Part shown: piece after piece, positions 31,497 through 43,873 of the stretch
How the letters are laid out: each line of letters begins with the position of its first letter
Position numbering within the stretch: position 1 is the first letter of the stretch
DNA from: Adiantum capillus-veneris
Lineage: Eukaryota > Streptophyta > Polypodiopsida > Polypodiales > Pteridaceae
Assembly: GCA_014529385.2 (NCBI GenBank)
Contig: CM043962.1
Location: 51,665,905-51,729,904 of the forward strand
Length of the DNA stretch: 64,000 nucleotides
Direction: 5' to 3'
Notes under the pieces: generated by a model
The model's input: the letters and a program-made list of their open reading frames with translations, nothing else
Database searches by the model: none
What the model was told of the DNA's origin: nothing
Translations under genes and position numbers: made by a program

Positions 31497-32690
31497 ATGG
31501 TCGCAGAGTCCTCGAAAATGGGCAAAATCCGAGCTTGCTTGCTCGAGGATTTTGAGGATGCCAGGAACGCTTGGGAGGGTCAAGAACCCCCCACGGAGGT
31601 GCTTATTCCAATTCAAGCCCTCATGGACCCAGTGGCCCAGTATGCTCTCAATGCGGTCATTTTGTTTCTCCCGGGCAAGATGCCCACTACGCACGATGTG
31701 GGCCAGTGGGTCGATTTCCTTCTTAAACCTCAGGCAATCCGAGGAGTGTATTTTGGAGCCACAGGCTTCGATGAGGTTTTGTTGGCCGACACTGATGCGC
31801 GCAACATGTTGTTGGAATCATCTCCCTTGTATTTGGGAACGCAAATGACACATATACTGCCATGGGCCCTCACTAAAGACTAACAAAGCCTCATCCGTCA
31901 TAAGTGTCCACTTTGGGTGGAGATAGTTGATTTCCCGCATACATGGCGAAACTTTCTCCCTATGCTTCCTTCTCGTTTGGATAAAGTGATATGTCGTCCC
32001 AAACTTGATGCAAACACGAATTGGTTTTGTGTGCTTTGGGATACACATGTTCCTACCCTTGCATGCATTACGGTCAACTCGGGTGACCCTCTCATTGGAA
32101 AACGCCCGAAAATTTGCCAACTCCTGTTTTCGCAGTGGGAAATTTGGTCACATGCAATCTGAATGTCGTGAGCCAAATTTGCAGTATCCTCCTTTGGCAA
32201 TTCCAGAGCTTGCGGTTCCCTCTCAGAAAGAGGTCCCTAATCCTAGATCATCTTCTATTGGGAACTCTACCTTGACTACTACTCTGCCTCTGGATAAAGG
32301 TAAAGCCAAATTTGCCGCCTCCCCAAGCACCCCGAGTAAGGGAAAGGCTACAATTACCCAAGAGGCCAGGACTCAGGGAAAGCTTGTGGATTCACATGAA
32401 GGATCTCCTTGGGAGACCCCCAAGAAGACTGTTAAAGCACGATTACCGCTTTCCCCTCGCAATTATGTACCCCCTGCGGTGAAATTTGCGGTGCAAAACC
32501 CCCTTCCTTGTAATGACAATCGCTCACTTGTGGAAGCATGGAACAAGGCGGCGCACTCTTATAGAGATGCAGTGCTTCATGGGGTTTCTTCATCCCTTGC
32601 TGGCGCTGCTTCCCCTGATACAGGCTTACAGGATACTCTAGTCGAAACACGGTTGGTTGATGTTGATGTGCCTATGGGCACGTCAACTTA
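31497..32690 (+). pseudogene. LINE-P copy 1 ORF1, DUF4283-like and zinc knuckle
   Basis: A likely start is ATG 31497 (MVAESSKMGKIRACLLEDF). Blocks PVAQYALNAVILFLPGKMP, DVGQWVDFLLKPQAIRGVYF and MTHILPWALTKD are followed by a TAA at 31881 where copy 2 has Tyr. Then CPLWVEIVDFPHTW and LDANTNWFCVLWDTHVP fit the DUF4283-type domain of plant LINE ORF1. A frameshift near 32110 leads to the knuckle CFRSGKFGHMQSEC, in which the second Cys is Ser (copy 2 keeps CFRCGKFRHMQSEC), and a Ser/Pro/Lys-rich tail. ORF1 binds element RNA. Confidence 0.75.
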
Positions 32691-32727
32691 GTCACCTTCT
32701 TTCTCTTGCCTTGTACATACTCTTGGA

Positions 32728-35700
32728 ATGCATAGTCGTGTTAAATGCATCTCATACAATGTGTGCGGGTTATGCAACCCTGTAAAGTGGCGATTAACCT
32801 GGTACTATGAACATACATGTAAGGCAAATATCGTTGTTTTGCAAGAAAACAATCAACATGAGTTTGTTAAGCAATGCTTGTACTTTGTGGGTTACTAGAT
32901 TGCGGATGCTGGTTTGACGAGCTTTTCAGGTGTTTTGATGATGGTTAGGCATGAGCTGCAACCAGTTCTTGCATACAATGATTCGGCAGGTCGCTGGATA
33001 GTGGTTCAATGTATGATTAATGGCCAGGTGTTTGAATTTGGGGAGGTCTATGCGCATACAGCCTCCGGTCAACTGACTGCTTTATGGCGTGATATGTCTT
33101 CACATCCATGGCTCTCCAATGCCGTGTTTTGTGGTGATTTTAATAATTCCCCTGCACCTTTCGATAACACTACAAGTCACTCGCACATGTTAGGGGTGGA
33201 AATGCAAGCTTGGACAGATTTTGTTGCACACACACAGATGTTGGATTTGTGCAATCTATTGCATCCGAATGTTTCTGGATACACTTTTCGGCATAATGCT
33301 CAATCCTCGTATCGTGCAAGATTAGATCGGTGGTATGTCCTGCATGTGCAACAATATGATGAATTTGTATGTGAGATGAGCATTGATCACACATTGTTGT
33401 CGTCCGATCTTGCATTTTGGGGTCTACACTGTGATCAAAACCTCTCTCAGAAACGTTTACTACACATCAATAATGCCTACCTCTCTCATGAGGCATTTCA
33501 AGAGATGATTTATCAGGTTATTCCCCCTTTGGTTGCCCAGATGTATCTTGACTCTGATATTGCTTGGTATTGTTTTGTTGTGCGAGTGCAATGTGTAATT
33601 CAAGATTATGGCAAGCACCATATGCATCAGTTACGAGGAGATGTTGAGGATGCCAAATTAGTGTATCAAAAGCTCCAACTTTTGGCTGATATGCGCTCAT
33701 TGACTGAAGGTGAGCTTATAGCGTTATGTCAAGCCCAAGTACGCCTGCAACATAATGATAAACGCAAACTTGATAAATGGCAGACTCGAGCTCGACATAG
33801 AGCCTTTGTGGATAAAGGTTGCGCCTCGCAACAATTTTTTAAGCACTTGCAATCATTCCAAGGCTTCTCAAACCATCAAGAGAGTTATGCGTAGCTCAGG
33901 CTCTTGGACAACCTCTAAACGTGACCTTGCTGATGCCATGGTTTTGAACTTTGGAGGAGTATTTGCTGCTCCACCTCCGATTTCTATTGAAATTCATCAT
34001 GCACATCAACGTTTGTTGTCTACGGTGCTTCCGATTCTCTCGCCCATTGATGCCCAAGCCATGGAAGTTGACTTTACTGAATTGCATTCATCTTTGCTTG
34101 CTCTCGATAGATGGCGCTCCCCTGGTTGGGATGGCCTCACAGTGGAGTTTTTTATTTCCTTCTGGGAGCCCTTGAGAGAGCCTTTGCTCTATATGATGAA
34201 TGCTGCATGGAGTAAGCAAAATTTGCCATCATCCTGGAAGGAAGGATTGCTGAAATTATTACCCAAGCAGGCACTTTGTGAGCAGTTCTCTCATTGGCGT
34301 CTGATCACTCTCATGCCGGTTGTATATAAGATCTTATATTGTGCATCGCATCAAGGAGCCTCTTCTTGCAAGTATTCATCCGGCTCAATATGGCTTTATC
34401 CCCCGTCGTCAGATCACAGACACTTTGGCTAATGTTTTGATTGGCATGGAATATGTTAAATACACCCAACAAGATGTGCTAGTGATGCAGGTCGACATTG
34501 AAAAGGCCTTTGATACAGTGCAATGGGATTTTATAGCTGACACAATGCGGGCCCTTGGATTTGTTCATAGGTTATCTAATGTGGTCTATTTCTTGTATGC
34601 CCATAGTATGTCTTCACGCCTTCTTGACCGGGAGTTGACTGACCCTTGGCCGCTTGGGTGTTCTGCTCGCCAAGGTTGCCCCCTTAGTGCCTTACTATAT
34701 GCTATTGCCACCTACCCGATGTTGATGTATTTGGATCAGTTGGTTTCACTTGGTCATCTTCACGGATTGCAGCTACCCTCTGGAAATGACTTTATTGGGG
34801 AGGCTTATGCTGATGACTCGTTATTTATGCCCCGCGATCATCAAAATGACATGCACGTGGTCATGCAGGCATTGGATACTTTTGGGCTTGCGGCAAGCCT
34901 TAGAGTTAATTTCCGAAAATCCAAACTCTTGCCCCTCAATGCACGAGAATGGCACCATCTTCTATGGCATGGGGATATTCTGGATCCGCATGTCATTGTT
35001 CGTCACTTGGGGTACTCTATTGGATGGCAAATCATTGCAACCCAGCAAGTGGATTGGGTTATACAACGCCTAGATGTCAAATTGCAGTATTGGAAATTGT
35101 CCACATGGCCTTTGCATGTTCGTCTCCGAATAGTTCAAAGCATCGTGATGGCCTATGTTCAATTTTACTTGTCGTTGTTGCATTGGCCTTGTCATTGCTG
35201 ATGTCCTATATTTTATCTCATCTATGGCGCATTGATTCTCGTAAGAAAGGGCTCCGTTTACTTTCAATGGAGAAGCTTTGCACTCCGAAGCGTTTTGGAG
35301 GATTAAATATTTTGGACCTTCGCCGCCATCATCTTGCGAGGAAGGCCATGTTATTACCTACCCTTGTGCGGCAATCCCAACCTTGGACTCTCGCGATAGC
35401 CTCGCTGTGTCATCGTGTTACCACTTTCGCCTTTGGTCACTGGAAGACGTCACTCTGGGAGACTGTATTTGGCAAGATGATCGGTTGTATTCCTGGTTGT
35501 TCACTTACTTCTGCTTTGCTTGATGCTTGGAAAGCCGTTACGGCTCATCTTTCATGGAATAACAAGCAACCAAAAGATGGGAATTCGTGGCACCTTGAAA
35601 GTCTTCGTTGGAGCCGAGCTTTTGCTCTTACTCTTGTAGACCGGTCGCCACGCCAAGCTTACCTTCCTTTCCTGTCGTGGCGTGTGCACGGTGGATGATG

Positions 35701-36533
35701 TGGTCGACATATATGGCAATTTCATTCGTTACCCTCAAGCGGCTTTACACTTTGGTTTGGGTGTGCATTATCGTCCGTTTTGGGGTGAGTTTGAGCGCAT
35801 GTTGGCTGACTTCCTGTCCGTTCCATCGGTGGCAATTGGATGCCGTATGTTGGATTGGACATTATGGGACACACCTTTTGTTGACTTTTCTGCCCGCAAG
35901 GTTTATGCTTCTCTACTGCCTCGGTCTTGGCTAGCTGACCATTGTAATGCATTATGGTCTTTGCACAAATGCGATCGATGGTGGAGGAATGCTCTTACTA
36001 CAATTTGGAAGAGTCGTTTGCCTCTCAAGGAACCTTTGTTTTTATGGCGCTGCTTGCTGGGAGTGCTCCCTGTTGGATCCTTCCTTAGTGCGCGTCACAT
36101 CAGCTCTTCTCGTTGTGTCAGATGTTCGGCCTCTAACGAGACGATCAGACACCTGCTTTGGGATTGTCACTTTACCAGAGCCTTCCTGAACCGGATATCC
36201 GCTTGTATGCGTCTCCGTTTTCCATCGGCAGTTTTCCACAGACGCTTTTGGCTCTTCGGCCTTCTCTCATATCCCCTTCAGCAATTTGCAGTCTTCTTCA
36301 CCTGGGTCAGGTTTTGGTCGCTATGGTTCGTATGGCGCCAACACAACTTTCACCTATTGCATCAGCAAGATGTGGATCCCTTTCCTCTGTTCCGGATTTC
36401 ACTTGGGCAATCCTTACACTTTGCCCTTGATGTTGGGGACATATCCTTGTGTGCTTTTGATACCTTCCCCTCTCAGAACACCTCTGTGTTCTACTTTGTA
36501 TTCGATCTTTCTCATGGGTTTTCCTCATGTTGA
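32728..36533 (+). pseudogene. LINE-P copy 1 ORF2: endonuclease, reverse transcriptase, zf-RVT
   Basis: From ATG 32728 the endonuclease reads MHSRVKCISYNVCGLCNPVK, VVLQEN, an in-frame TAG at 32896, GVYAHTASG-like GEVYAHTASG, FCGDFNNSP, and IDHTLLSSD. RT follows in three frames: RWRSPGWDGLTVEFFISF, HWRLITLMPVVYKI, YGFIPRRQITDTLANVLIGM, QVDIEKAFDTVQWDF, SARQGCPLSALLYAIA, and AYADDSLF at 34804-34818 (catalytic pair intact). The tail gives EKLCTPKRFGGLNILDLRRH and the zf-RVT domain with RCVRCSASNETIRHLLWDC near 36110-36165. About three frameshifts plus the stop inactivate it. The order matches plant L1-type LINEs. Confidence 0.88.
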
Positions 36534-36575
36534 GATTTCCCATCTGTAAATAATCCAAGATTTACAACAAAAAAA

Positions 36576-36589
36576 TGTGTGTGTGTGTG
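36576..36589. repeat. (TG)7 between LINE-P copies 1 and 2
   Basis: A short TG tract joins the A tail of copy 1 to the 5' end of copy 2, mirroring the GT tracts at 31243 and 47465. Confidence 0.8.
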
Positions 36590-36799
36590 GGGTGAGCAGG
36601 CGCAAAGTTAGGGTTACACTTAGGGTTTCGGTCCAGCCTGTAGAGGCTTCCTGCAAGTAAGCGGCTTTGCCATTGGACTGTAGCCCATTAGGGTTTCCAG
36701 GGTGCAGGCAGCGATCCTCTCATTTTGATCGGCCACATGAAAACAGACATCTACACTTATAAGAGTCGCAAAGAGATGTAGACGTCTACGGAGGATGCC

Positions 36800-37662
36800 A
36801 TGTCCATCATCAAAAAATGTTTGAGTGAGGATTTTGACTATGCTCGCAAAGCTTGGGATGGTCATACTCCTGATAAAGAAGTGCTTATTCCCGTGCAGGA
36901 GCTGATGGATCCTGTCGCACAATATACTCTTAATGCACTAATCCATTTTTTTCCCGGCAAGATGCCTACTGCTCAAGATGTGGGACAGTGGGTGGATTTT
37001 CTTCTCAAACGTGAAGCAATGAGAGGTGTTTACTTTGGAGCGCGAAGATTCTACGAAGTTTTGTTGATCGACTCTGAAGCCAGAGATACACTTCTTGAAA
37101 TGTCCCCTTTGTTTTTTAATACCCAGATGACTCATGTTTTGCCTTGGGCCCTCACCAGAGATTATCAGAGTTTGATTCGTCATAAATGCCCGGTGTGGGT
37201 TGAGGTGGAGGATTTTCCTCGAACATTGTGCCATTTTCTCCCGTTGTTAGCCTCGCGACTGGGAAAGGTCATTTGTCCCCCGAAATTAGATGCAAACACA
37301 AATCATTTCTGCATCTTATGGGATACAGATATTCCCACGCCTACTGGTATTTATGTAAATTCAAGGGATCCTTTGGTGGCAAACGACCTTTTAAACTGAA
37401 ATGGGGTAAATTTGCCAATTCATGCTTTCGTTGTGGTAAGTTCAGACATATGCAGTCCGAATGCCCTGAGCCGAATTTACAACCTCCTCCTTCAGCGGTT
37501 CCAACCTCGCAATCCATCCCGCTTGCAAAGTTGCCACCTATGCATAGATCTCTTGGAACGGCGGTTTCTACATCGCCTTCATCGGCAGATAAAGGGAAGG
37601 GGAAGCAATCTACGACTATCGCCAGGGAAAGCTATAAACACAGATGCATGGATGGTCCCTAA
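36800..37662 (+). pseudogene. LINE-P copy 2 ORF1
   Basis: The first frame (36800-37399) is close to copy 1: LSEDFDYARKAWDGHTPDKE, LNALIHFFPGKMP, DVGQWVDFLLKREAMRGVYF, WALTRDYQSLIRHKCPVWVE, VICPPKLDANTNHFCILWD. A frameshift near 37390 leads to the zinc knuckle CFRCGKFRHMQSEC (37423-37464, perfect CX2CX4HX4C) and a Pro/Ser-rich tail. Copy 2 is intact where copy 1 has the TAA and the lost Cys, so the lesions are independent. Confidence 0.78.
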
Positions 37663-37954
37663 GAAACCTGTTAAGCTTCGAACTCCATCTTCTTCACGTA
37701 ATTATGTACCGTAGCCAAAGATTGTGGGTCAATGCAGACTCCCCTTGTAATGACAATAAATCTCTGGCAGCAGCATGGGATAAAGTAGTTCGCTCCTATA
37801 AGGATGTGGTTACAGATGAAGCTTCTGGCTCGGATCTGCATCCTGGGCCAAGTCAGCCATTAACTTCCCCTTTGCACAGAATGGATAAAGACGTGTCCAT
37901 GGGCATGTCGACCTAGCTCATACTTTCTTTGCCCTTTGTACATATGTGGTGTGA

Positions 37955-40503
37955 TGAATAGTAGTATAATGCATCTCATATAATGTGCGAGGCTTATGCA
38001 ACCCCGACAAGTGGAGGCTAACCTGGCACTTTATACATACATGTAAGGCAAATGTAGTGGTTTTACAGGAACATAATCAGCACGATTATGCTGGATAATG
38101 CTCTTATTTTGCGGGTTATTGGATAGCTTATGCTGGCTTGGCTGGTTTTTCGGGTGTTCTGATGCTAGTTCGTCATGAACTACAGCTGGTTCTTGCTTAC
38201 AATGATCTGGGTGGTCGATGGATGATGATACAATGTATGTTGCATGATCAAGTGTATGAGGTGGGTGGCGTTTATGCGCACACGGCATCTGGGCACAGGG
38301 CTGTCTTGTGGCAAGAGATTAGCTCTTACTCATGGACTTCGAATGCATTACTTTGTGGGGATTTCAATAATGCACCGAATATCTCTGACAATACTACTAG
38401 TCATTCTCATATGCTACAAGCTGAGAGGCAAGCTTGGAGAATCTTAGTGCTTCTATGTACATGCAAGATCTATGGACGTGTTTACATCCTGATGTTTCAG
38501 GCTTCACTTTTCAGCATAATGCGCGCTCTTCTTACTGTGCACGATTGGACCGCTGAAATTTAATGAATTCGCAAGGGTATGATGAGTTTGTCTGTGAGAT
38601 GAGAATTGATTGTACATTGATGTTATTTGATCATGCTCCAATTATTTTGACCTTGCAATTCGGCCCGCCAGCGTGTGATTAGCCTCTTCCTCGGAAGCGT
38701 CTACTGCATATGAATAATGCTTATCTTTCTCATGACCGCTTTCGAGATATGGTTAATGAGGTCATTCCTCCACTCTGTGATCAGATGCATTATGACCCAA
38801 ATACTGCATGGTATCGTTTTGTCATACATATCCAATGCGTTATCCGAGATTATGGTAAGCAGTACATGCGCCAGCTGCGCGGGGATGTTCATGAGGCAAA
38901 GTTGGTCCGTCAAAGGCTTCAAGAGTTGGCCGGCTCAAGACCCTTATCGGCTTCACAAGAGGCCGCTCTTTGTCAGGCTCGTCTATGCCTACGTCAGAAT
39001 GGTCAGTGCAAAATTGATAAATGGAAAACTCGTGCTCGCAAATGGGCTCTAATGGATAAGGGTGTGCCTCTAAACAATTCTTCAAACACCTGCATCATAC
39101 TAGACAAACCCAAAGTATTAAGCGGGTTATGCTCCCCTCAGGCTCTTGGACTTCTACCAAACAGGAGCTTGCTGATGCTATGGTTTCTCACTACAGTTCT
39201 GTGTTTGCTGCTCCTCCCTCCGCCTCTACTGAGGCTCACCGAGCGCGGCAATTATTGTTATCTCGAGTGCAGCCAATCCTTTCACCAGAGGATGCTAATT
39301 GTCTTGAGGCAGCATTTACGCTAGATGAGTTACACTTGGCCTTGCTTGCTCTTGGTAGATGGCGTTCCCCTGGCTGGGATGGTCTCACAATTGAATTCTT
39401 CATCTCGTTCCGGGATTCTCTCAAGGAGCCTCTGCTTCTCATGATGAATGCCACTGGGGACGCTCAGCATCTGCCGGAATCTTGGAAAGAGGGTCTTCTT
39501 GTATTGCTACCTAAACGCAAACTCTGCGAGCATTTTTCCCATTGGCGGACTATTACCCTTATGCCCGTCATTCATAAGATTTTGGCCAAAATAATAGTAC
39601 TTCGCATCAAAGATTATCTTTTTACCGGTCTTCATTAGGCGCAGTACGGATTTATCCTTCGTCGCCAAATAATGGACAATTTGGCCAGTATCCTAGTGGG
39701 TATGGAATTTGCTAAGTATACACAACACGATGTGCTGATGATGCAAGTTGACATAGATAAGGCTTTTGACACTATCATCTGGGATTATATTAAGGATGTC
39801 ATGCAGTGTCTTGGATTTGGCCCAAAGTTAGCGCATATTGTGTATTTTTTATACGCTCGCAGTACGACCTCAAGAATCCTTCCAGGCAAAGTGAAAGATT
39901 CTTGGTCTCTTGGATGCTCATTTCGACAAGGCTGCCCGCTTAGTACCTTGTTATTTGCCATTGCTACCCAACCCTCTGCTTTTACACTTGGATCACTTGA
40001 TCTCCCAAGACCGCCTTCATGGATTACATTTGCCTTCAGGCAAGAATTTCATTGGGTAGGCCTATGCAGATGACTCCTTGTTCACGCCCAAGAATACTCT
40101 AGAGGACATGCGCGAAATTATGCATGCGCTGGACTTATTTGGTCTTGTTGCTGGTCTTAAAGTTAACTTCTACAAGTCTAATCTCTTGCCTCTTCACGCA
40201 CAAGCTTGGCATCAGCTTTTGTGGCCTGGAAAGTTTGTGCCTCTGCATGAAATTACCCGACATTTGGGATATCCTATTGGCTAGCAGGTTACTGGCACTC
40301 AACAGATTGAATGGGTTATGCATCATCTCAATATAAAACTCCAATATTGGAAATTGTCTACTTGACCACTACATGTCAGGCTCCGCATTGTACAGAGCAT
40401 CATGATGGCATATGTTCAGTCATATTCCTATTTGCCCTTGTTGCCTTGGCCGCAACACCGACTTACCTTTCTCAGTCGTCTATATTGTTGCATTTATGGC
40501 ATA
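37955..40503 (+). pseudogene. LINE-P copy 2 ORF2, endonuclease and reverse transcriptase
   Basis: Endonuclease traces: YNVRGLCNPDKWRLTW, VVLQEHNQHDY, SGVLMLVRHELQLVLAYND, GGVYAHTASGH, LLCGDFNNAPNISDNTTSH. RT traces: RWRSPGWDGLTIEFFISF, HWRTITLMPVIHKILAK, QVDIDKAFDTIIWDY, SFRQGCPLSTLLFAIA, AYADDSLFT at 40060-40076. Frames change several times and stops interrupt it. It ends at TTTATGGCATA, where Gypsy-4 inserted. Confidence 0.82.
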
Positions 40504-40921
40504 TGTCACCAGGAGGTGTATTTTTCCTGTTGCCTTCCGTAAATAAGTATTAGATATATTTATTTTATTTTTATTTGTTTGTCCCAAAACCCTTGAAAAG
40601 GTGCAAGTGGACATTGCATGGCCAGTGTGAAACGACTGCAGCCAAATGGGTTTCTCACATCGGAAATCTAGGTCGGTCAGACAGGGACTGCCCGAGCCAG
40701 TTAGCACTGAATTCTGATGAGTATGGAAGCCTGTGTGCGCCAAATGAAGTCTGGGCCACTCGGAAAGTCACTTATAACTTTATAAGTCAGTGGGAACTAG
40801 AGAATTAACTCAAAGGGGCAAACTGGACACTTGGCAGGAGGAGAGCTGCCTGCAGGACACCTCAGCAAGAGGGGGCGCCCAATTTGAGAGAGGAGGCTGA
40901 TTTTTGATCATAAGTGACCTA

Positions 40922-40954
<33 letters not shown>

Positions 40955-41856
40955 TAGTGGGTGCGGTCTACAGCTTTAATGGAAAGCTTGCCTTCTCCTC
41001 TATCTCATGTAGCCCGATGATTTGCTCTCGTGAATCTCTCTCTCCCCTTTGGCACATATGGTAATGCCCCACTAGATGGGCTACTCAGTTGAACATGTAC
41101 AGTTCTCGGGGTTTATGCGCGTTTGCCAAGGCAAGAGCCTTCTGAACAAGAACCGGATTAGCTAATTGCTAATCCCCCACAGGTACGCACAGTTCCATCA
41201 CGAAAGATTGCGAGTTTGGAGAGTTTTCTCAGGTGAAAACTCGTCCAATTCACAGGGGAACTGTCCCATTGCGTGCGGGAGCCCTTGGGACACGCGTAGG
41301 CGTGTTCGCTCCGCTAAAAACAATCCGAAACAGGGAATTACAGCCTGCTGTGTTTTTCTGCAGGTTTAGGGTTTCGCACCTAAACTGCAAGGGAACATCG
41401 GGGGAGCCTCGTGAGAGCCTTGGGATGCGTGTACAGGCTTTTGGGCTCCCAGCAGTGAAAAACAGAGAATTACAGCCCGCTGAATTTCTGTGACAGCTCA
41501 CCAGAAAGCTTCCAGATATCGAGGGAATCCGTCCTAGACAGGAGTTTTTGACCTACAGGGGTTTTTGCGCCATTATGCTGTCGAAATCCGGTCGAAAACC
41601 TGCGTTTTCAGCCCTCGCCAGGTTTGGACATCTTTGTGAAAGCTTGTGCTAAGTGGTCGGATCGTCTACCTTAATTTGAATAAAGAAATACCGAAAGGGG
41701 CGCCAGTCTTTGGGGCCTACAGGGTGTCGGTCTCGTGTGCGCAGTGACATTCTAGTCGCTCGACGCAACTGTGTTCTCTTCCCTTCTCATTGCTCTATGT
41801 AAAGTTAACACGTAATTGAAATAGTACAGCCCTCTACGTTGTACAGGCCGGTTATA
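40504..41856 (+). repeat. Gypsy-4 5' LTR
   Basis: About 1,353 bp, starts TGTCACCAGGAGG and ends GGTTATA. It contains a (TG)n tract at about 40925-40952 and the block CGAAAGGGGCGCCAGTCTTT at 41692-41711. The following TGGTTCCATCGACGGG should hold the PBS, but it does not match initiator Met beyond TGGT; the primer is unknown. Confidence 0.8.
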
Positions 41857-41941
41857 TGGTTCCATCGACGGGATAGTCACTTTTTCTTCAAAAAGTGCAG
41901 CGTGGATTGTTGTGGGTGAAAGCAACACAGAGCTTGTCGAT

Positions 41942-43873
41942 ATGGCAGAGAAGAGAGACCAAGTACCTGAAGAGGGATCTTCCTCACATGGCACAGAGAA
42001 AATTCCTTCAACTCTTCAAGAAGAGGACAGGTTGTTTAGAACTCAACTGCGTTGTTGCATGGACATGTTTCAGCAGTTGGCTAACAACCCAAGGATGCAG
42101 GAGTTCTTACAGGCTCCGACACAGGGTTTTCAGCCTCCTACACAGGGCACGACTGAGCCGTTGCAGGAAAAGGAGATTTCCAATGCGCAGAGGACTCATG
42201 ATGCTCGAGGGAAAGCCCATGTGGTTGAGCAACTAGCGGTGTCCAATGATCCAAAGCAACTTGCTTTAGCTGGACAGGAACCGTTTGTGAATGGTCAAGG
42301 GAGTAATGAACACGCTGTGCGTCAGACCCTTCCCTTACCTAATACTTATCCTGGTTATTTTGGAGGTGGTTCAGTGTTTCAAGCTATGGTTGGACCTTCC
42401 ACAGGTTATATGCCAGGGAATGTGTTCAGGACAATGCAAACAGGCATGGGTAACCCTATGTACGCGAACATGGGTGTCCAACCAGGTTTTCAGGGTGCCT
42501 ATGGCCAGTTTCGAATGCCTAGAACACAATTTGGTATGGCTGGTTTTTCGCAGCCATACGTACAAAATGCAGATATGACAAGGAAAACAGTTGATGCGAG
42601 TGCTGGAATGAACACTCATGGAGCACCACTGTTACAGGCACCTGTTTATGATAATGTGGCTCCTTTGAGTCAGCCTAAGGATTACAAGGAAGGTGGACAG
42701 GGAGTGAAGTTTGAAACTTTCAGAGGAACTGAGGACCAATTGAAGGCTTTAACCTTCATACAGCAGTTCGATGCAGCTTATGCTGGAGGCAACTTCACGG
42801 AATCTTCAAAGATACGCAAGGCTGCCACTTTCTTGAAAGGGAATGCGCTCCAATGGTGGACCGCATTGTTGAACCAGGGTCAAACCCCAACAACGTGGGT
42901 CCAATTCAAACAACTTTTTGCGCCTACATGGTTGACAAACCCTTTTGAAGTGGATGTGATGACAGAATGGCACGAGTTGAATGCTAAACAGTGTGCGAAC
43001 TTGGAAGAGTACAATAAACAGTTTTGGGCCGCACTGTTGCCAATCACCTCTTACAAGTTTGTGCCATTGTCAGAACAGATTGAGAAGTACTGTTGCGGAT
43101 TGCCCAAGAAAATCAAGGACTATTGCACAAAGACTGCTGTCATGAATATGTTTCAGTTGATAGAGAATGCAAGAGTGGCCAGCAATCTGTCGAAGGGAGA
43201 TTCCGATGGATTTAATAGCCACAAGAAAGGGTCCCAGGGCAAACAGTTTTCAGCCAAGGGCAATGTTGCAGCAAAGCCTTCTAAGCCTCCCACAAAGAAG
43301 CCCTCCACTGAAGAAGGTGATACGTCCAAGAAGCAGTCTAAGTCTTCTTCGGGACGAGGACAAGGACAAAAGAGGCATTTTTCTGGAAAAACTTTTCAAG
43401 AAAGGAAAGCTCTTAGGGAGGCCAAGAAATGCTACATTTGTGAACAGGAAGGACACTTTGCAAATGAGTGCCCACAGAAGAAGTCACAGAATAAGGATGA
43501 CAAGTCAGACCATAAAGGGAAGAAGCCAAAGCCGAGTGAAGGACCTGTTCCAGATTTGGTTGGAGATCAGCCAAACACAGATGCCACGGAGCTGTGTAGA
43601 GCTTGGGGCAAAGTTAGAGACCAGACAGTGCTGGTTTTCTTTGATCCAGGAGCCCGTGCAAATTTCATATCACCAGAATTGGCATCAAAGTTGGGCATTC
43701 GTGCAGAGGAGATGGGTATGACAGGCGAAGCAGGTTTGGCATGCCCAGGACATTCAGAGCCTGTTACTCCCATTATGGGAAAGCTTCGTCTGCACATTCA
43801 GAGTTATGTGGATGCGGAAGAATTTCATATTATGCCGCTTGAGGGCTGTGATGTGTTACTGGGTATCCCATGA
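41942..43873 (+). CDS. Gypsy-4 gag-protease, 643 codons open
   Basis: I take ATG 41942 (MAEKRDQVPEEGSSS) as start; the open frame extends ten codons further but only from a GTG. The N-terminal third is Gln/Gly/Met-rich. The gag core follows: FRGTEDQLKALTFIQQFDAA, FLKGNALQWWTALLNQ, FKQLFAPTWLTNPFEVDVM. A Lys/Ser-rich linker leads to the zinc knuckle CYICEQEGHFANECPQK (CX2CX4HX4C), then the protease with VFFDPGARANFISPELA and the C-terminal GCDVLLGIP, where a TGA ends the frame. The active site reads D-P-G instead of the usual D-S/T-G. It is strikingly intact for an element that has lost half of pol. Confidence 0.85.
   Translation: MAEKRDQVPEEGSSSHGTEKIPSTLQEEDRLFRTQLRCCMDMFQQLANNPRMQEFLQAPTQGFQPPTQGTTEPLQEKEISNAQRTHDARGKAHVVEQLAVSNDPKQLALAGQEPFVNGQGSNEHAVRQTLPLPNTYPGYFGGGSVFQAMVGPSTGYMPGNVFRTMQTGMGNPMYANMGVQPGFQGAYGQFRMPRTQFGMAGFSQPYVQNADMTRKTVDASAGMNTHGAPLLQAPVYDNVAPLSQPKDYKEGGQGVKFETFRGTEDQLKALTFIQQFDAAYAGGNFTESSKIRKAATFLKGNALQWWTALLNQGQTPTTWVQFKQLFAPTWLTNPFEVDVMTEWHELNAKQCANLEEYNKQFWAALLPITSYKFVPLSEQIEKYCCGLPKKIKDYCTKTAVMNMFQLIENARVASNLSKGDSDGFNSHKKGSQGKQFSAKGNVAAKPSKPPTKKPSTEEGDTSKKQSKSSSGRGQGQKRHFSGKTFQERKALREAKKCYICEQEGHFANECPQKKSQNKDDKSDHKGKKPKPSEGPVPDLVGDQPNTDATELCRAWGKVRDQTVLVFFDPGARANFISPELASKLGIRAEEMGMTGEAGLACPGHSEPVTPIMGKLRLHIQSYVDAEEFHIMPLEGCDVLLGIP

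Larger units (their letters stand above)
31281..36575 (+). mobile_element. LINE family 'LINE-P', copy 1
   Basis: A plus-strand LINE with ORF1 (DUF4283-like plus zinc knuckle) and ORF2 (endonuclease, RT, zf-RVT), ending in a short A run (36569-36575) followed by (TG)7. It is unlike LINE-M in ORF1 type and C-terminus. Several stops and frameshifts make it inactive. The 5' boundary is put at the end of the GT tract. Confidence 0.85.
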
